Source: Mesostigma viride
Lineage: Eukaryota > Streptophyta > Mesostigmatophyceae > Mesostigmatales > Mesostigmataceae
DNA length: 64,000 bases
Assembly (NCBI GenBank): GCA_009746045.1
Contig: RPFO01001124.1
Span: 85,001 to 149,000 of the forward strand
Direction: 5' to 3'
Below the pieces are notes generated by a model. That model was not told the DNA's origin. It made no database searches and saw nothing but the letters and a program-made list of their open reading frames with translations. This document shows positions 51,335-62,266 of the stretch, in pieces. How positions within the stretch are numbered: the stretch's first letter is position 1; each line of letters opens with the position of its first letter. Position numbers and translations under genes: made by a program.

Positions 51335-54300
51335 TCACAGCCGCAGCAAGGCACCGCCGATGAAGATCATCCCCCCCAGGCCCAGCTTGCCGCTGGCGTA
51401 CAGCGCACAATCCCGGCCCACCGCGCCCACGCCGCTAAGTGTCTCCACCAGCCCCAGCAGCCGGCTGCACTCCATGATGATCGCGTTCGGGTTCTTGCGC
51501 ACCGTCTCGTAGGCGGTAAGCGCCTCACCCAGGCTCCGGAACTTGCCGCTGTTCAGGTCCACCAGTTTGAGCGCCAACGAGTAAGCGTCCTGCATTGCTT
51601 GGTTGGCGCCCTGCCCGGACCAGAGGTGGGGCCAGGGACCACAGAGACAACAGCACCATAAGCAATTATAAGTACGTCGACGTACGTAGACAACTACAGC
51701 AAGGGAGCATCCCTTCAGCATCCGCTCCAGGCACTTTCCCCGGACCAAAGGCAAACCGCACAGACAGCGGGACGATAAGCAAACTTAGATGTATGGCTGT
51801 CCGCGGAAGCAAACACAGGAAGGATATGTTAACAACACGAAAAACACATGTGCTGACAAGACCAAGAGGTAACTGGAAGTTACGACATTGTGCAACCCCT
51901 ATGAGCTATCACAATGACGACGGTCATGGTATTGTCCTCTAGTTTGCACGCACCTGGCCGATGAAGGGAGTCATAGCGTGCGCCGCATCCCCCATGATGG
52001 TCACACAGCCGCCCATGTTCCACGTGGCGGCCGGCTCGTGGTCGTACACGATCACCTCGAAGAACCGCTCGCACACTGATGCCAAGTTGATCAAGTCCTG
52101 CGGCATCTTCTTACGCTCCAGCCGCGACAGCACATCCGTCCGCATCTTCTCCATATCCGTCCCTGGCGCCTTCTCCTCCTTCTCTTGTCGGCACAGAACC
52201 ACCATGTCCTGCTTCGCGCCCACGCCGCCCCCCGTGTAGCTGAGCGCGTAGGCACCGTCGCCAAACCACTGGTGGGCCGTGTTGGTCGAACCGGGGGGGC
52301 GGTGGCCCGCACCGCCGGGGGCACCAGCACCTTGTGGGGGTGACAAGGGTGCGGTCACGCCGTACTGCATGACGATGCCGGAGTAGCGCGGCTTGGTCTG
52401 GGTGGTGCCCGCAAGGACTGGCCACGGAGGGAAGGGGGGGGGGGGGGGGGGGGGGGGCGATTGTGTATGTGCAGGAATGGGAAATACACACAGCAGGAAA
52501 GAACACATGAAACACGAGCATCGTCAATCGGGTGCTGAGGGCTTTGCTCATGTGCATCATCCACATCCATCCGTGCAATTCTTAGGGTACGGCCTCCATA
52601 TCCAATCGCCAGTGAAAAAAAAGATTTGGTATTTGGTATTCAGTAATCGGTATTCGGTCCAAGCTGGCAGACATTCTGTGCAAAATTCAGATTGAAACTC
52701 GGTAGCAGTTCAAGACTCCAAATCTTCTTCTGGAAACATCTTTTGGAGATATTCGCCAATGCTTTTTACGCGGCTCCATGCACCCTATCTTCATTTGCAG
52801 CTGCAGCGGAGGCTGCACGCACTACCTGCACACACGTAAAAACAGTCACCTCTCTCCACATCATGGCCAGGCAGCCTAACCCCTCCAACACATCGACGGA
52901 CTTCAGGTATGCCCAATAGCAAAGCGCTTTCAAGCAAAGATCGACAAGCGTTGCACACACAGCAACCTTGTAGCGCGCTCACCCTTGCGGCGGACGATAC
53001 TCTTGATGCCGTCGCACCCAACAAACAGGTCGAAACTCTCACTGCTGCCGTCCGTGAAAAAGCATGTGACACCCCCCCCCTCCCCCCCCGGGTTCTTCAG
53101 CTCCAAGTCCACCAACTCCTTGCCCAGCCGCAGCGTCCGCTTGGGCAGGCTGTCCGCCAGGCCCATCTGCAGGCCGTCGCGCATGACCGTGTATGAGAGC
53201 ACCTGGCCCGTGGCAGGGTCCCTGAGCTCGTGGGCGCCGGGCACCTGGGTGGGTGACATTGTTGGAAAGCAACAACCTTTCGGGAGCATGAAGGTTATTT
53301 CTGCGCGGGGGGGTGATCGCGCACCCAGCCCACGGTACACCTGAGCGAGCATGCACACACGCGGGCAACCTCCATGGGAAGGATGAATGAAAGGATGCTT
53401 ACAAGAACATGATTGATGACAGAGTGAAGTATGGAAGGACGTATGAGACAAGGGCGGTTGACAAAAGGATGCTTGCAAGAGCATGATTGATGAAAGAGTG
53501 ACGTATGAAAGGACGTATGAGACAAGGGCAGTTGACAAAAGGATGCTTGCAAGAGCACGATTGATGACAGAGCGACGTATGAAAGGACGTATGAGACAAG
53601 GGCGGTTGACAAAAGGATGCCTACAAGAACATAACAGAATGATAACAGAGTGACGTATGAAAGGACATATGAGACAAGGGCGGTTGACAAAATGGTAATT
53701 ACAAGCTTACGAGGGGGTGCGGGGCTGTACGCTTGACTGTTCTTACGAGCCACGTTTCAAATTCAGCAACCCTACTCCCATCATGTCGCAAATGAAGTCG
53801 CCAAAAACCTACCCGTCCACTATTGCTTGTGTAATACCGGATGTGCACTTCTGTGTTTTTCTTATTGTGTGTGCACTATTGCGTTTGTGTTATTGCCTGT
53901 GTAGTACTGAGTGCATGTTATTGCGTGTGCGCTAATGTCAAGGAGACAACCAGCGCAGGCCAGAAATCGGGAGAATCCGGACCATGGTAGCTCGAGCCTG
54001 CCGTTATCTTGTCCGCGTGTTCGAGTGTGCGCTAATGTGTGTGTAATGTTGCGTGGGTACTACTGTGGCTTGCGCTATGGGTCTGCCCAACCGCGCATCT
54101 GAACGGTCACCCAGATTGCAATCACATCGGAGACATCTCACTATAGCACCGTAAGTTGCTGCTCAACTTGCAAGTACAATGGACCAGATTATGAAATTTC
54201 CTTCACAAATTGAAGGTTGTGCCCACAATACCAGGCATTGCTTTACATAGGGAAGAAGAAACACATTTCAAGAAGTGGTAACATAAGCATTCGGGGCAGT

Positions 54301-55195
54301 ATGTTGCACATTTTCACGGCCATGACCAAGGCAACCACTCCAGAACATCACACATTGCATGTAGGATGAGGTAGCTTGCAAAATTGAGCCGTATGTGGGA
54401 GAAAGACGAAACTGGGCCGTCGATGCAGCACATTGTCAGCACGTTGACCCCCATGCCAGATCCCTGCAAGCGCGTAAACAATGGATTTGGGGCAAGTGTC
54501 CGATACCCGACTCGGCGGGCATGCGGTTGACTGGTGAACTCATACCTGTCGACAGGCTTTGTCCATGTCCACCTCGAACAGTGTCTTGCCGGAGACGCCT
54601 CGGGCGAACACCCCGTGCAATTCGTTCCCGCATTGCGTCAATAGATGCCCCAAGCCTAGCCTCTGGAGCACTACGGAACCTCCGTTCAGGTTTAAACCTC
54701 CGCCCATCTTCAGGCGCAATTGCGGGGCCCTCTCGAAGAGGGCGACTTCCTCCACTCCAGTGGGGAGGTGCAGCAAGGAGTAAGCGAGGCACAGGCCAGC
54801 AATGCCTCCACCCACAATTCCCTGCGATAGCAACGACAAACATTAGCCCGCCGCTTGAATGACATTTTTACGATAGAACAAGAAGCAGATTTTCTGAAAA
54901 ACGATCATTACGTACTGGGGGCACAGCAGTAAACTTATGCGGACCTGACACCTGAAACACTTACCACTTTCTTGGGACCATTGCCGGATGCCGACGCTGT
55001 CACAACACCTCTAGTCTTCCTTGTCGCGCCAGGTCTTGGGCAAGGTCTAACGGGCCGGCATTTTTTACAATCAAAATTTCCCCGCATGTCCAATACATCA
55101 CTGAGGCCGCGACCCCGAAGTTTTGGGGCCACTAGACATCCGCTCGGCACTACCACGGGCGCTTGCATCGCATTGCTTACGGCAGCCATTGCCAT
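51335..55195 (-). CDS. FAD-dependent monooxygenase, five exons, probably plastid-targeted
   Basis: Flavoprotein monooxygenase of the zeaxanthin epoxidase / salicylate hydroxylase (PHBH-fold) group, using NAD(P)H and O2; substrate unknown. Minus-strand exons: 55195-54965, 54821-54546, 53244-52983, 52417-51954 and 51610-51335 (stop TGA). All introns are GT-AG and all phases agree, giving about 502 residues. Exon 1 is a Ser/Ala/Arg/Val-rich leader ending NGPKKV, plausibly a transit peptide; an in-frame ATG at 55423 could extend it. Exon 2 opens with the FAD-binding GIVGGGIAGL, then LFERAP. Exon 3 has VMRDGLQMGL and the DG motif VGCDGIKSIVRR. Exon 4 has the second FAD motif GDAAHAMTPFIGQ, continuing GANQAMQDAYSLALKL in exon 5. 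Motifs are intact and no frameshift is seen. A C-run of about 22 precedes the exon-4 acceptor. Confidence 0.92.
53392..53695. repeat. 74-bp tandem repeat, four copies, in monooxygenase intron 2
   Basis: The unit contains GGATGCTTGCAAGAGCATG and GACGTATGAGACAAGGGCGG. Units two and three are nearly identical and the outer ones diverge slightly. Confidence 0.9.
53939..54024 (+). mobile_element. 86-bp SINE-like insertion with 14-bp target duplication
   Basis: Flanked by GTGTGCGCTAATGT at 53925-53938 and 54025-54038, within intron 2 of the monooxygenase gene. The insert is related to 49768 and 9155. The length of the duplication points to LINE-type integration, although there is no obvious tail. 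Confidence 0.75.
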
Positions 55196-55765
55196 ATCCT
55201 TGGTTTGTTCCGATACTGTGGCCCGCCTGCTGCCCGAGTGGTATTTTGTCCGATCTTTTGCACAAGTGCAATGTGCATGTCTGGCGCCAACGTTCCATGA
55301 CGTGGGGTGGAGCCGGATAGGTTGCCATTTGGGCGTGCGATTCGAGCAGGTCCTGACGTCTCTAATGACGACAGTGCTCGCTCGCAAGAGCAACTGCGGT
55401 GTCCAGCCTGGAATCGGGCGCATTGATCAATTTGCTCGGTCAGCACCGCGGGAAACAAAGGATCGAGATCCTGGATCCCTTGTCCCGCCAAATTTTCCGA
55501 ACGGGGTCAACCCTGGATCAACGGTAAGGCTAGTCAAGGTAACTCGGGGCCCGCGCCACGATCGGCCGCCGCCGCCCCCGCACCCATTCTAAATCTTTGC
55601 TCGACGTCCGGACGGCCTGGATCACCAAGCGCCGGCGAGGGGGGGCCGCCCGATCCGCCCGGCCGATGACCGGCTGCCGGACCGCGCTAACGCCATCTGA
55701 TCGATCGGCACGGCGAAGTCCGGATCCGGCGACCGCCAGTTATGTACATTACATAAGTCAGTGTA

Positions 55766-56215
55766 CCGTAGTGGCTATAAACTATTTACGAATAATGTTT
55801 ACGAATACCCCCCCGAAAATGCTTGAAATCCGGGTTCATTTTGGCCCGGAAATCATGAAACCCGGGGTACGCTTTGGGCGCCGCGCTGGCGTTTCCAGCG
55901 TCGCGCCGCGCCGCGCAGCGTTTTGCCGCGCATCACATGGCCTCGAGCCTACTTTTTCGTGGTGGACCAATCCGGTCTCGAGGATTCGGCGCCAACTGTG
56001 AATAGCCTGATTGAAAAGGCAGACTCCCAAGTGGCCAAAGCAGTTTTGCCTCGCGCATTTTCGCCAATGGCCTAGTACTAGCGTTTGGCACAAACGGGGC
56101 CCAGGCCACGGAAATGTGCAAAACCGGGATGGAAAACCCTCGGACTGAACGGGAAATCCGGGACCAAAAACCCTCGGAAATATAATTATTCGTAAATAGT
56201 TTATAGCCACTACGG
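55766..56215. mobile_element. 450-bp MITE, TA duplication, CCGTAGTGG ends
   Basis: Perfect inverted repeats of about 31 bp begin CCGTAGTGGCTATAAACTAT and are flanked by TA (55764-55765, 56216-56217). The first nine bases equal those of the element at 45349, but the rest differs, so these are two subfamilies. The interior has paired CCCGGAAATC / GATTTCCCG-type segments. Confidence 0.8.
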
Positions 56216-56244
56216 TACATATGTCATGTAAGGTGCCTATTATG

Positions 56245-56400
56245 TACATTACACCCCCCCACACGTTTTTTTTTCCGGGGAAATGGGTATATTTTATTAG
56301 CCAATTCTGGACCTCATTTCCCCACACGTTTTTTCGGGGAAATGCCGGGGTATATTTTTATTAGCCAATTATGGACCAAAGAGGTGAGAGGGGAAATGAG
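56245..56400. repeat. Two-copy repeat, about 70 bp
   Basis: CCCCACACGTTTTTT, then GGGGAAATG and TATTAGCCAATT(C/A)TGGACC occur twice head to tail. Confidence 0.7.
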
Positions 56401-56972
56401 TATCAGCGAATCCTAATTAAAGGTGGGCACCCACACGGTTCTCAGGTTTAAGATCATGAGACTCTGGATTCGACCTCTACTAGTAGTATAATTGTATTAG
56501 AATTAATTATAAATTAGTAGAATCGAATCACAAAAGTAAGATTCTTTTAAGGTCATGAGCCCTGGATTGGTCGGACCCCAATCTGAAACGTGTGGGGGGG
56601 GGGGTGTATTGACCGACAGGAGTAAAACGAACGCTGCCGCCTGCCTGGTTCAGCTCGCAAATACAAGATGTAGACCTAGTCACTACCGGTAGTCGGCGTG
56701 GGCAACAGCAGCAACAACAACAACAGTACAAGATGTTGTCGGAATGCTATCGAATTCAACGTTGTGTTAATGTTGGTTAATAAAATTACCCATTTACCCG
56801 GAAAATTCAACGTTGTGTAATAAATTTTTTTGTTTTCAAGTACCTACCCGGCTACCCCCCTCGCTGTTCCAGCAGATTTTCCCAAGCATAGCACCAGGGT
56901 ATGGGGAGTTCACGTAATGTTGGCGCGAAATAAACAAGTTTGTGCGCATGCGCACATATAATTGTGTGCACG

Positions 56973-57286
56973 ATGTGGATAATTATCTTTGCACTCATTG
57001 CAGGCGTGTTGCCTTCCTGCCGCTCGCGAAGTCTTGGGGACCTCTCCGTAATTCCCGAATGGGACAACCTAGTGGATCAGGAGTTTTATTCCCAGCCTTC
57101 ACGGGCTACCAGCGTAATGAATGGTCGCGGACCAGCTCCGGTCAGCATTGCCTGCTCGTCAGATTGTGGAAGAGAGGACGCGCGCGGGAGCTGTGACTGG
57201 CTGACGGGTGAATGCCGTTGTACCGTGGGCTGGAAAGGAGAGACGTGCGGCGACGTAGACGACTTCCCGTGCAACAATCCTGACGG
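56973..57286 (+). CDS. Secreted or membrane EGF-like domain protein, first exon
   Basis: The chosen start gives MWIIIFALIAGVLPSCRS, a good signal peptide or signal anchor. A linker is followed by a cysteine-rich module, ACSSDCGREDARGSCD, then GECRCTVGWKGETCGD. Its C-x-C and GW-x-G-x-x-C signature is that of an EGF-like domain. The exon ends at DFPCNNPDG with donor GTGAGT (57287). In algae such a layout often precedes exostosin/GT47-type glycosyltransferase domains, but no downstream exon was found before the transposon at 58090, so the identity is open. An ATG at 56940 is in frame but would spoil the signal peptide. Confidence 0.65.
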
Positions 57287-58085
57287 GTGAGTACGAGTTA
57301 TGAAGTCGCCAAATTTCGGCGCACGCCCTTACGTGCTGCGGCGCATGTGCAATCTGCGCGCAGGCTGCCATCCCTAAACCCTAAATGGATTGCTGCATTA
57401 TTCTCATGACGGGCCCCGGTCCGGATAATCAGTCAGCTAGTGAACAGAGACGTTGTATATAACAGAGACGTTGTAGATATCATACTGCAAGTAAAAAGTC
57501 GCCTTTCCTGTGGCGGCTTTGCCGTAGGTTTTTGTACCTTTGGTCCTGCCCGGTCTTTCATTGATAATCAGCACCCCCATTCAGGGTGGCATTATTCATG
57601 ATTGTTATCAAAGTCTTACGGGGGGATGCAGCCACTTATTATCAGTCAGAAAACTTCGCCCCCCCGGGGGGAATGCCTAAAACTTAAACCATGTCTGCTT
57701 CAGTGCGCATGGCTAACTAGGTAAGGTCCCGCCACACAGTGTTGGTTGGTGCCCGCGGGACATTAAGCAATTATGACTTTAAATAAGGCTATTACAAGAC
57801 CTAGGGGTGGACAGAGGTTTCTGAGTATTTTGGCCAATAGGCCAATGCCAGAGCCATTCATCCTGCAGCAGGGCGCATGACGTATATGTACTTACCATTA
57901 TTTTTCAATTGCAACACTTGCAATCGAGGACTTGACGTTTTTTAGAAATGGACACTTACCTGTACTGCTCTGCAAGTTGCCAGTGGCCTGGGCCGCCTGC
58001 TGGTATTTTTGCAGGCAGTGGCGAATTGGTGCCCGAGCTTCCGTGTGCGTGATGTTAGCTGCTATCGGGATATTGGATCACGGCC
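57287..58085. other. Putative intron of the EGF-like gene; nothing recognised
   Basis: This follows a good splice donor. No exon-like open frame, array or RNA gene is evident. Confidence 0.35.
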
Positions 58086-58089
58086 TTAA

Positions 58090-59788
58090 CCCCTAAATGG
58101 GCGGAAATGCTGCCGATAAATCGGCAGTAACTCACCTATTTTGTAAACCAGCCCCTGTACAACCTAGCAATATCCAATGGCTGTCCTTGGGGGGCAAGCA
58201 TGTCCATGAGTTGCCCTAAGCCGTGATATATCACAACCTCACATATATTCATCGTAGGCCATGTATAACTGCCGTCAAAGTCAGGGGGGTCAAGACGAGC
58301 GTTTTCATTTTTGGTAGAATGTGCATTTTGAATTATGTTGTAAGAGCTAGGCAACTACCACTTCAGGGATGATAAACAATTAGTTGCTGAACAGTTTGAG
58401 CCATTGGGGTCATCATTTGGGTGGGTATACCAGCAGTTACACCCAGTACAGCCCATAGGAGTACCGTTGGTAAAAAGCAACCAAGGGGGTAGGAGTGGGC
58501 ATACTACCTACTAATACCTACTAATATGGCCCCCAACCATGCCACACAATACATTTCCCTTCCACAATGATGGGGAAACATAACTGCATCATCACACTGC
58601 CCTTACATGGCACCTATGTGCAGGTGCCACCTTGTCCATGCACGTAGGTAACGTGGTACGGATACCCTACGCAAGGCATGCATTCTAGGAGGCAGCCACC
58701 AACAAACTAGTGATTTTAAGCCTATTTCAGTTTGCCCTAGCAAGGATAAACTAGGCCTAAGCTGCTATAGCTTGCCAGGTGATGGCCAGCACACCTGGTG
58801 GCACATGCTGACAATGGGAAGCTTCTACTCACCGGTTACATGCTTGATGATGCCACAGAGACCAGCCAACTGCCTCACACTCATGCAATATGTGTGTGGG
58901 AAATGTATAACAAACATATATGGAGGTATTCAAACCCATACAGCCTCTAAAACTTATCACCATCACCCTGTGGCAGGTCAACTGACTGAGGGAAGCATCT
59001 AAGAAGGGTGTTTTAGAAAGGGGCCAGGCCAGGGTCAAGAAAGAGCATGAATAATGCAAAAAGAATGTGCTACACAAGCTAGAACGTATATATAAACGTC
59101 AAACATCGATATGAAAACGATGCTTAAGCTTTACCAGGCATGGATGGCGTTACCTTGGCCCAGGCGGTGGCCGCAAAATGGCGCATTTCCGCACACCAAA
59201 GCTGTGCAGCATGGTCGCTGGATTCGGCGATTTCTGGCCACCCTTGCACGTTTACGACTACAAATCATCATAAAAAGTACAAAGAAACCAATATGTCCTT
59301 TAAAATACGCCGGAAAGGTATTGCTGTCAACGTTTCTATCGTCCGGCCTGATCGCAGTTTTTTCCAGCAAGAACGCTGCCGACACCTATCAAATGGCATT
59401 CCCGCGAACCAAAAATTGGCCTGTATGATCTTTAGGACGTATAAAATCAATATCCTAAGTTTGGCCAGAAAATTCTAACTCAAACGTAAATGCCATGCGT
59501 GGGCGCAAGCCGCCATGGCCAGGTCGTCGTTTTCCGGAATGCACGTTGTACGTGAAAAAGTACCCTGACCCCTTGTACTTTGACCGGCCAGAACACCTCT
59601 ATAACTTTGTCAAAATATAGCAAACCCTAGTATCATGTTCTGGAGAAACTTATAAACTTTCATTCTTCTCAGCTAAACGTTTCCTAATTCCCAATGGTAT
59701 TCTCGCAAACTGGTCCCCCGAGTAGGTGCCGACAAATCGGCTGTAAGTCACTTTTTGGCGGAAAATCGGCAGCAAGACCATTTAGGGG
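58090..59788 (-). mobile_element. TTAA-flanked transposon, copy 3 (inverted)
   Basis: 1.7 kb, flanked by TTAA (58086-58089, 59789-59792), with the same CCCCTAAATGG ends, in reverse orientation to copies 1 and 2. It carries more substitutions than those two show against each other, so it is an earlier insertion or from another source copy. The decayed coding (minus strand) includes NAPFCGHRLGQGNAIHA. Confidence 0.88.
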
Positions 59789-59884
59789 TTAATTTTTTAC
59801 TTACTTGACATTGTTAAGATCCCGAACACGATATATATTATCTCGCTCAATACTCATGTTAACACGTCGTTCGTCACTGCACCT

Positions 59885-61572
59885 ATTCTTAGGACTGAGT
59901 TCAACTCAGTCCTATTCTTAGGACTGAGTTTTTGGGTTTCGTAGAAAATTCGCCCAAGTCGGAATGTTTGTCAAAAAAATTCCCTCAAAATTTATTCAAA
60001 TACTACGTGAAATGACCTTTCTTAGACATATTTTTGCGATTTTTTTGGATTTTGTTTGGGCGGCTAAATGTACGGTCAAAGTACAGGTGGTAAGGGTACT
60101 TTTTCACGTGAAACGTGAGTTCCGGAAATGCACGACCTAGCCATGGCGGCTTGCGCCCATGCATGCAGTTTACGTTTGCGGACGATTTAGCTGGTAAAAC
60201 CCAGGAAATAGATTTTATATGTCCTAAAGATGACACAAACCAATTTTTAGCTCCCGGGGATGCGATTTACCAGGTGTCGGCACTGCTCTTGCTGGAAAAA
60301 ACTGCGACCAGGCAGGTTGACGGAATTGATGACTAAATTTACTTTACGGTGCAGTTCGAAGGGTTTATATGCTTCTTTCTACTTATTATCATGCATGTGT
60401 GTAGAATTAAGTCAGTGGCAGTAAAGATTTGATTATTTCGACCACTCTGTCATGTCATGGTTTGTGTGCCGCAAGTGTCACTTTTGCGGGCACCACCTGG
60501 GCCAAGATAACGCCATCCGTGCACGGTAAAGCTGAAATATCGTCACCTCATCGTTTTGTTATGTTCTTACATGAGTTTGAGCTTGCAAGGCGCTGTCAGT
60601 TTCGAATCTTGATGCGCTTTCTTGACCGTTGCCTGCCCCTCTCTAAACTTCCCATTTTTTATGATGTTACCAGGCATTTGCCTTACCCTAGTGTACTTTT
60701 GCAGTTTTTTAGGCGCTGTATAGGTTTAAATACCTTCATAGATGTTAGTTATTCTTTTGCTACGTTCATACTGCGTGATTGTATGGCCATGGGCTGCATC
60801 CAGCGTGCTTTCAAGCTTATACGGGTGAGTGAAGAATCTTGGTGATAAACCACTGTCATCATGTGCCAGCAAGTATGTTGGCCATGCCATTGCAAGGCAA
60901 AACAGTGTTAGCCATCTCTATTCTTGTTAAAAACAATTGAAATATGCTTAACCTACCCATTATATTGGTGGTTAAGGCTCATAATAAAACCCTTTGTAGG
61001 TAGGTATCAATGCCCATTCCCTACGTGCGTGCATAGGCTCTCACACATATACTAAGGTATAATATAACTGCAATATGATGATGCAAGTATGTTTTCCTGT
61101 TATGCTAGAAGGGAAATGAGTTGATTGGCATGGTTGGTTGCCACGGTGGTGTGTAGTATGACCGCACTTACATGCTTGCACATTGCTAGCAACCTCGAAA
61201 CCCATTCTTAGGGCTGGTGGTTTTTGGTGAGTTTCAGGTAGAGGCTGTGGCCAAATTGAGCCCAGTTTTTTGCCATGTTTCAAGAACTATATTGTTTACA
61301 CGCCTATATTTTTTCAACATGCATATGGATTTTATTGAATTTTCCCAACTCGTCCTTCCACAGAAAATTGCCAAATCGCGAGCATGGGTTGACACCCTTG
61401 TAAAATTTTACATGATTTGGTCAACATATGATTTTTTAGGCATATGCCCAAGCATTAGCATGATATTGAGTGCTCTGATGCATATCAACCATATGGGGTA
61501 CCCCCCTACCCTTACCGCTACATGATCTCAAAGTTGGCATACTCAGTCCTATTTTTAGGACTGAGTTTTGAC
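59885..61572 (+). mobile_element. Diverged relative of the TTAA element with palindromic ends
   Basis: The interior (about 60080-60850) is related to copies 1-3 mainly at protein level. The frame from 60168 reads MQFTFADDLAGKTQEIDFIC, PKDDTNQFLAPGDAIYQVSA and LLLLEKTATRQVDG, uninterrupted where copies 1-3 have stops. A second frame (60429-60845) matches KCHFCGHHLGQDNAIRA and RCIGLNTFIDVSYSF. Both ends carry the near-palindrome ACTCAGTCCTATTCTTAGGA (59906-59933; with TTT at 61541-61567). The total length equals that of the other copies. The protein family is not recognised. Confidence 0.55.
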
Positions 61573-62220
61573 GTACGACGTGTTAAGATGTACCCTGGGC
61601 GCTCCCTGCATGGAATTAACCAACATTTTTTAGAGTAGCGGGCGGCCACGGGGTCATGAAATCAGGCAAACAACATAGTACGTGAGAATCTTAGATATGT
61701 TCTTTCCATGATATCCATTTTGATAGACAGTCCCAGTGATTCGATTAAGGGGAGGGGACACCCCTAAAGGGCACTTTTCTGGAAACCATACCTATGCATG
61801 TGCTAAAAATCCAATTATGATTGGGGACCATAAATATGATTTAAAAAAAATTTTCCAGCCACTTGGGGGGGGTACTAGCCCCCACCATACACCGGTAACG
61901 CGCTAAAAATAGAAAAAGACGCTATTTTAGTCACATTTTTTCTAGGACAATGGGCAAACATATTGGGACCAAATCATATATTTCCATATAGTTCCCTGAC
62001 TTTTGAGAAAGTCTGCCTAATTTTGAGCACAAAATAACCATGTTTAGACACATTGATGGATTTCCCCGCAAAAAGGGTACTTTTTTTAACCAAAAAAAAA
62101 AAAATCAAATCATAAACACATGGGATCATGCCATATCTTATATTTTCAAATATTACACGTTGGGAGACATGCAGCCCCAAATTTTCAGGTCATTCTGACA
62201 AGCGCAGCCCTATTTGATGG
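61573..62220. other. Unassigned AT-rich DNA
   Basis: Between the element above and the transposase gene. A-rich runs lie near 62090. It probably contains the 3' UTR of the minus-strand transposase gene. Confidence 0.35.
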
Positions 62221-62266
62221 ATATTCCTAGATCGCCACCTGACAGCGCCAGACACTAGCAAAATGC

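Noticed and set aside
52436-52460. Poly-Pro reading ahead of monooxygenase exon 4
   Set aside because: It is the C-rich polypyrimidine stretch of the intron acceptor; the exon starts at 52417.
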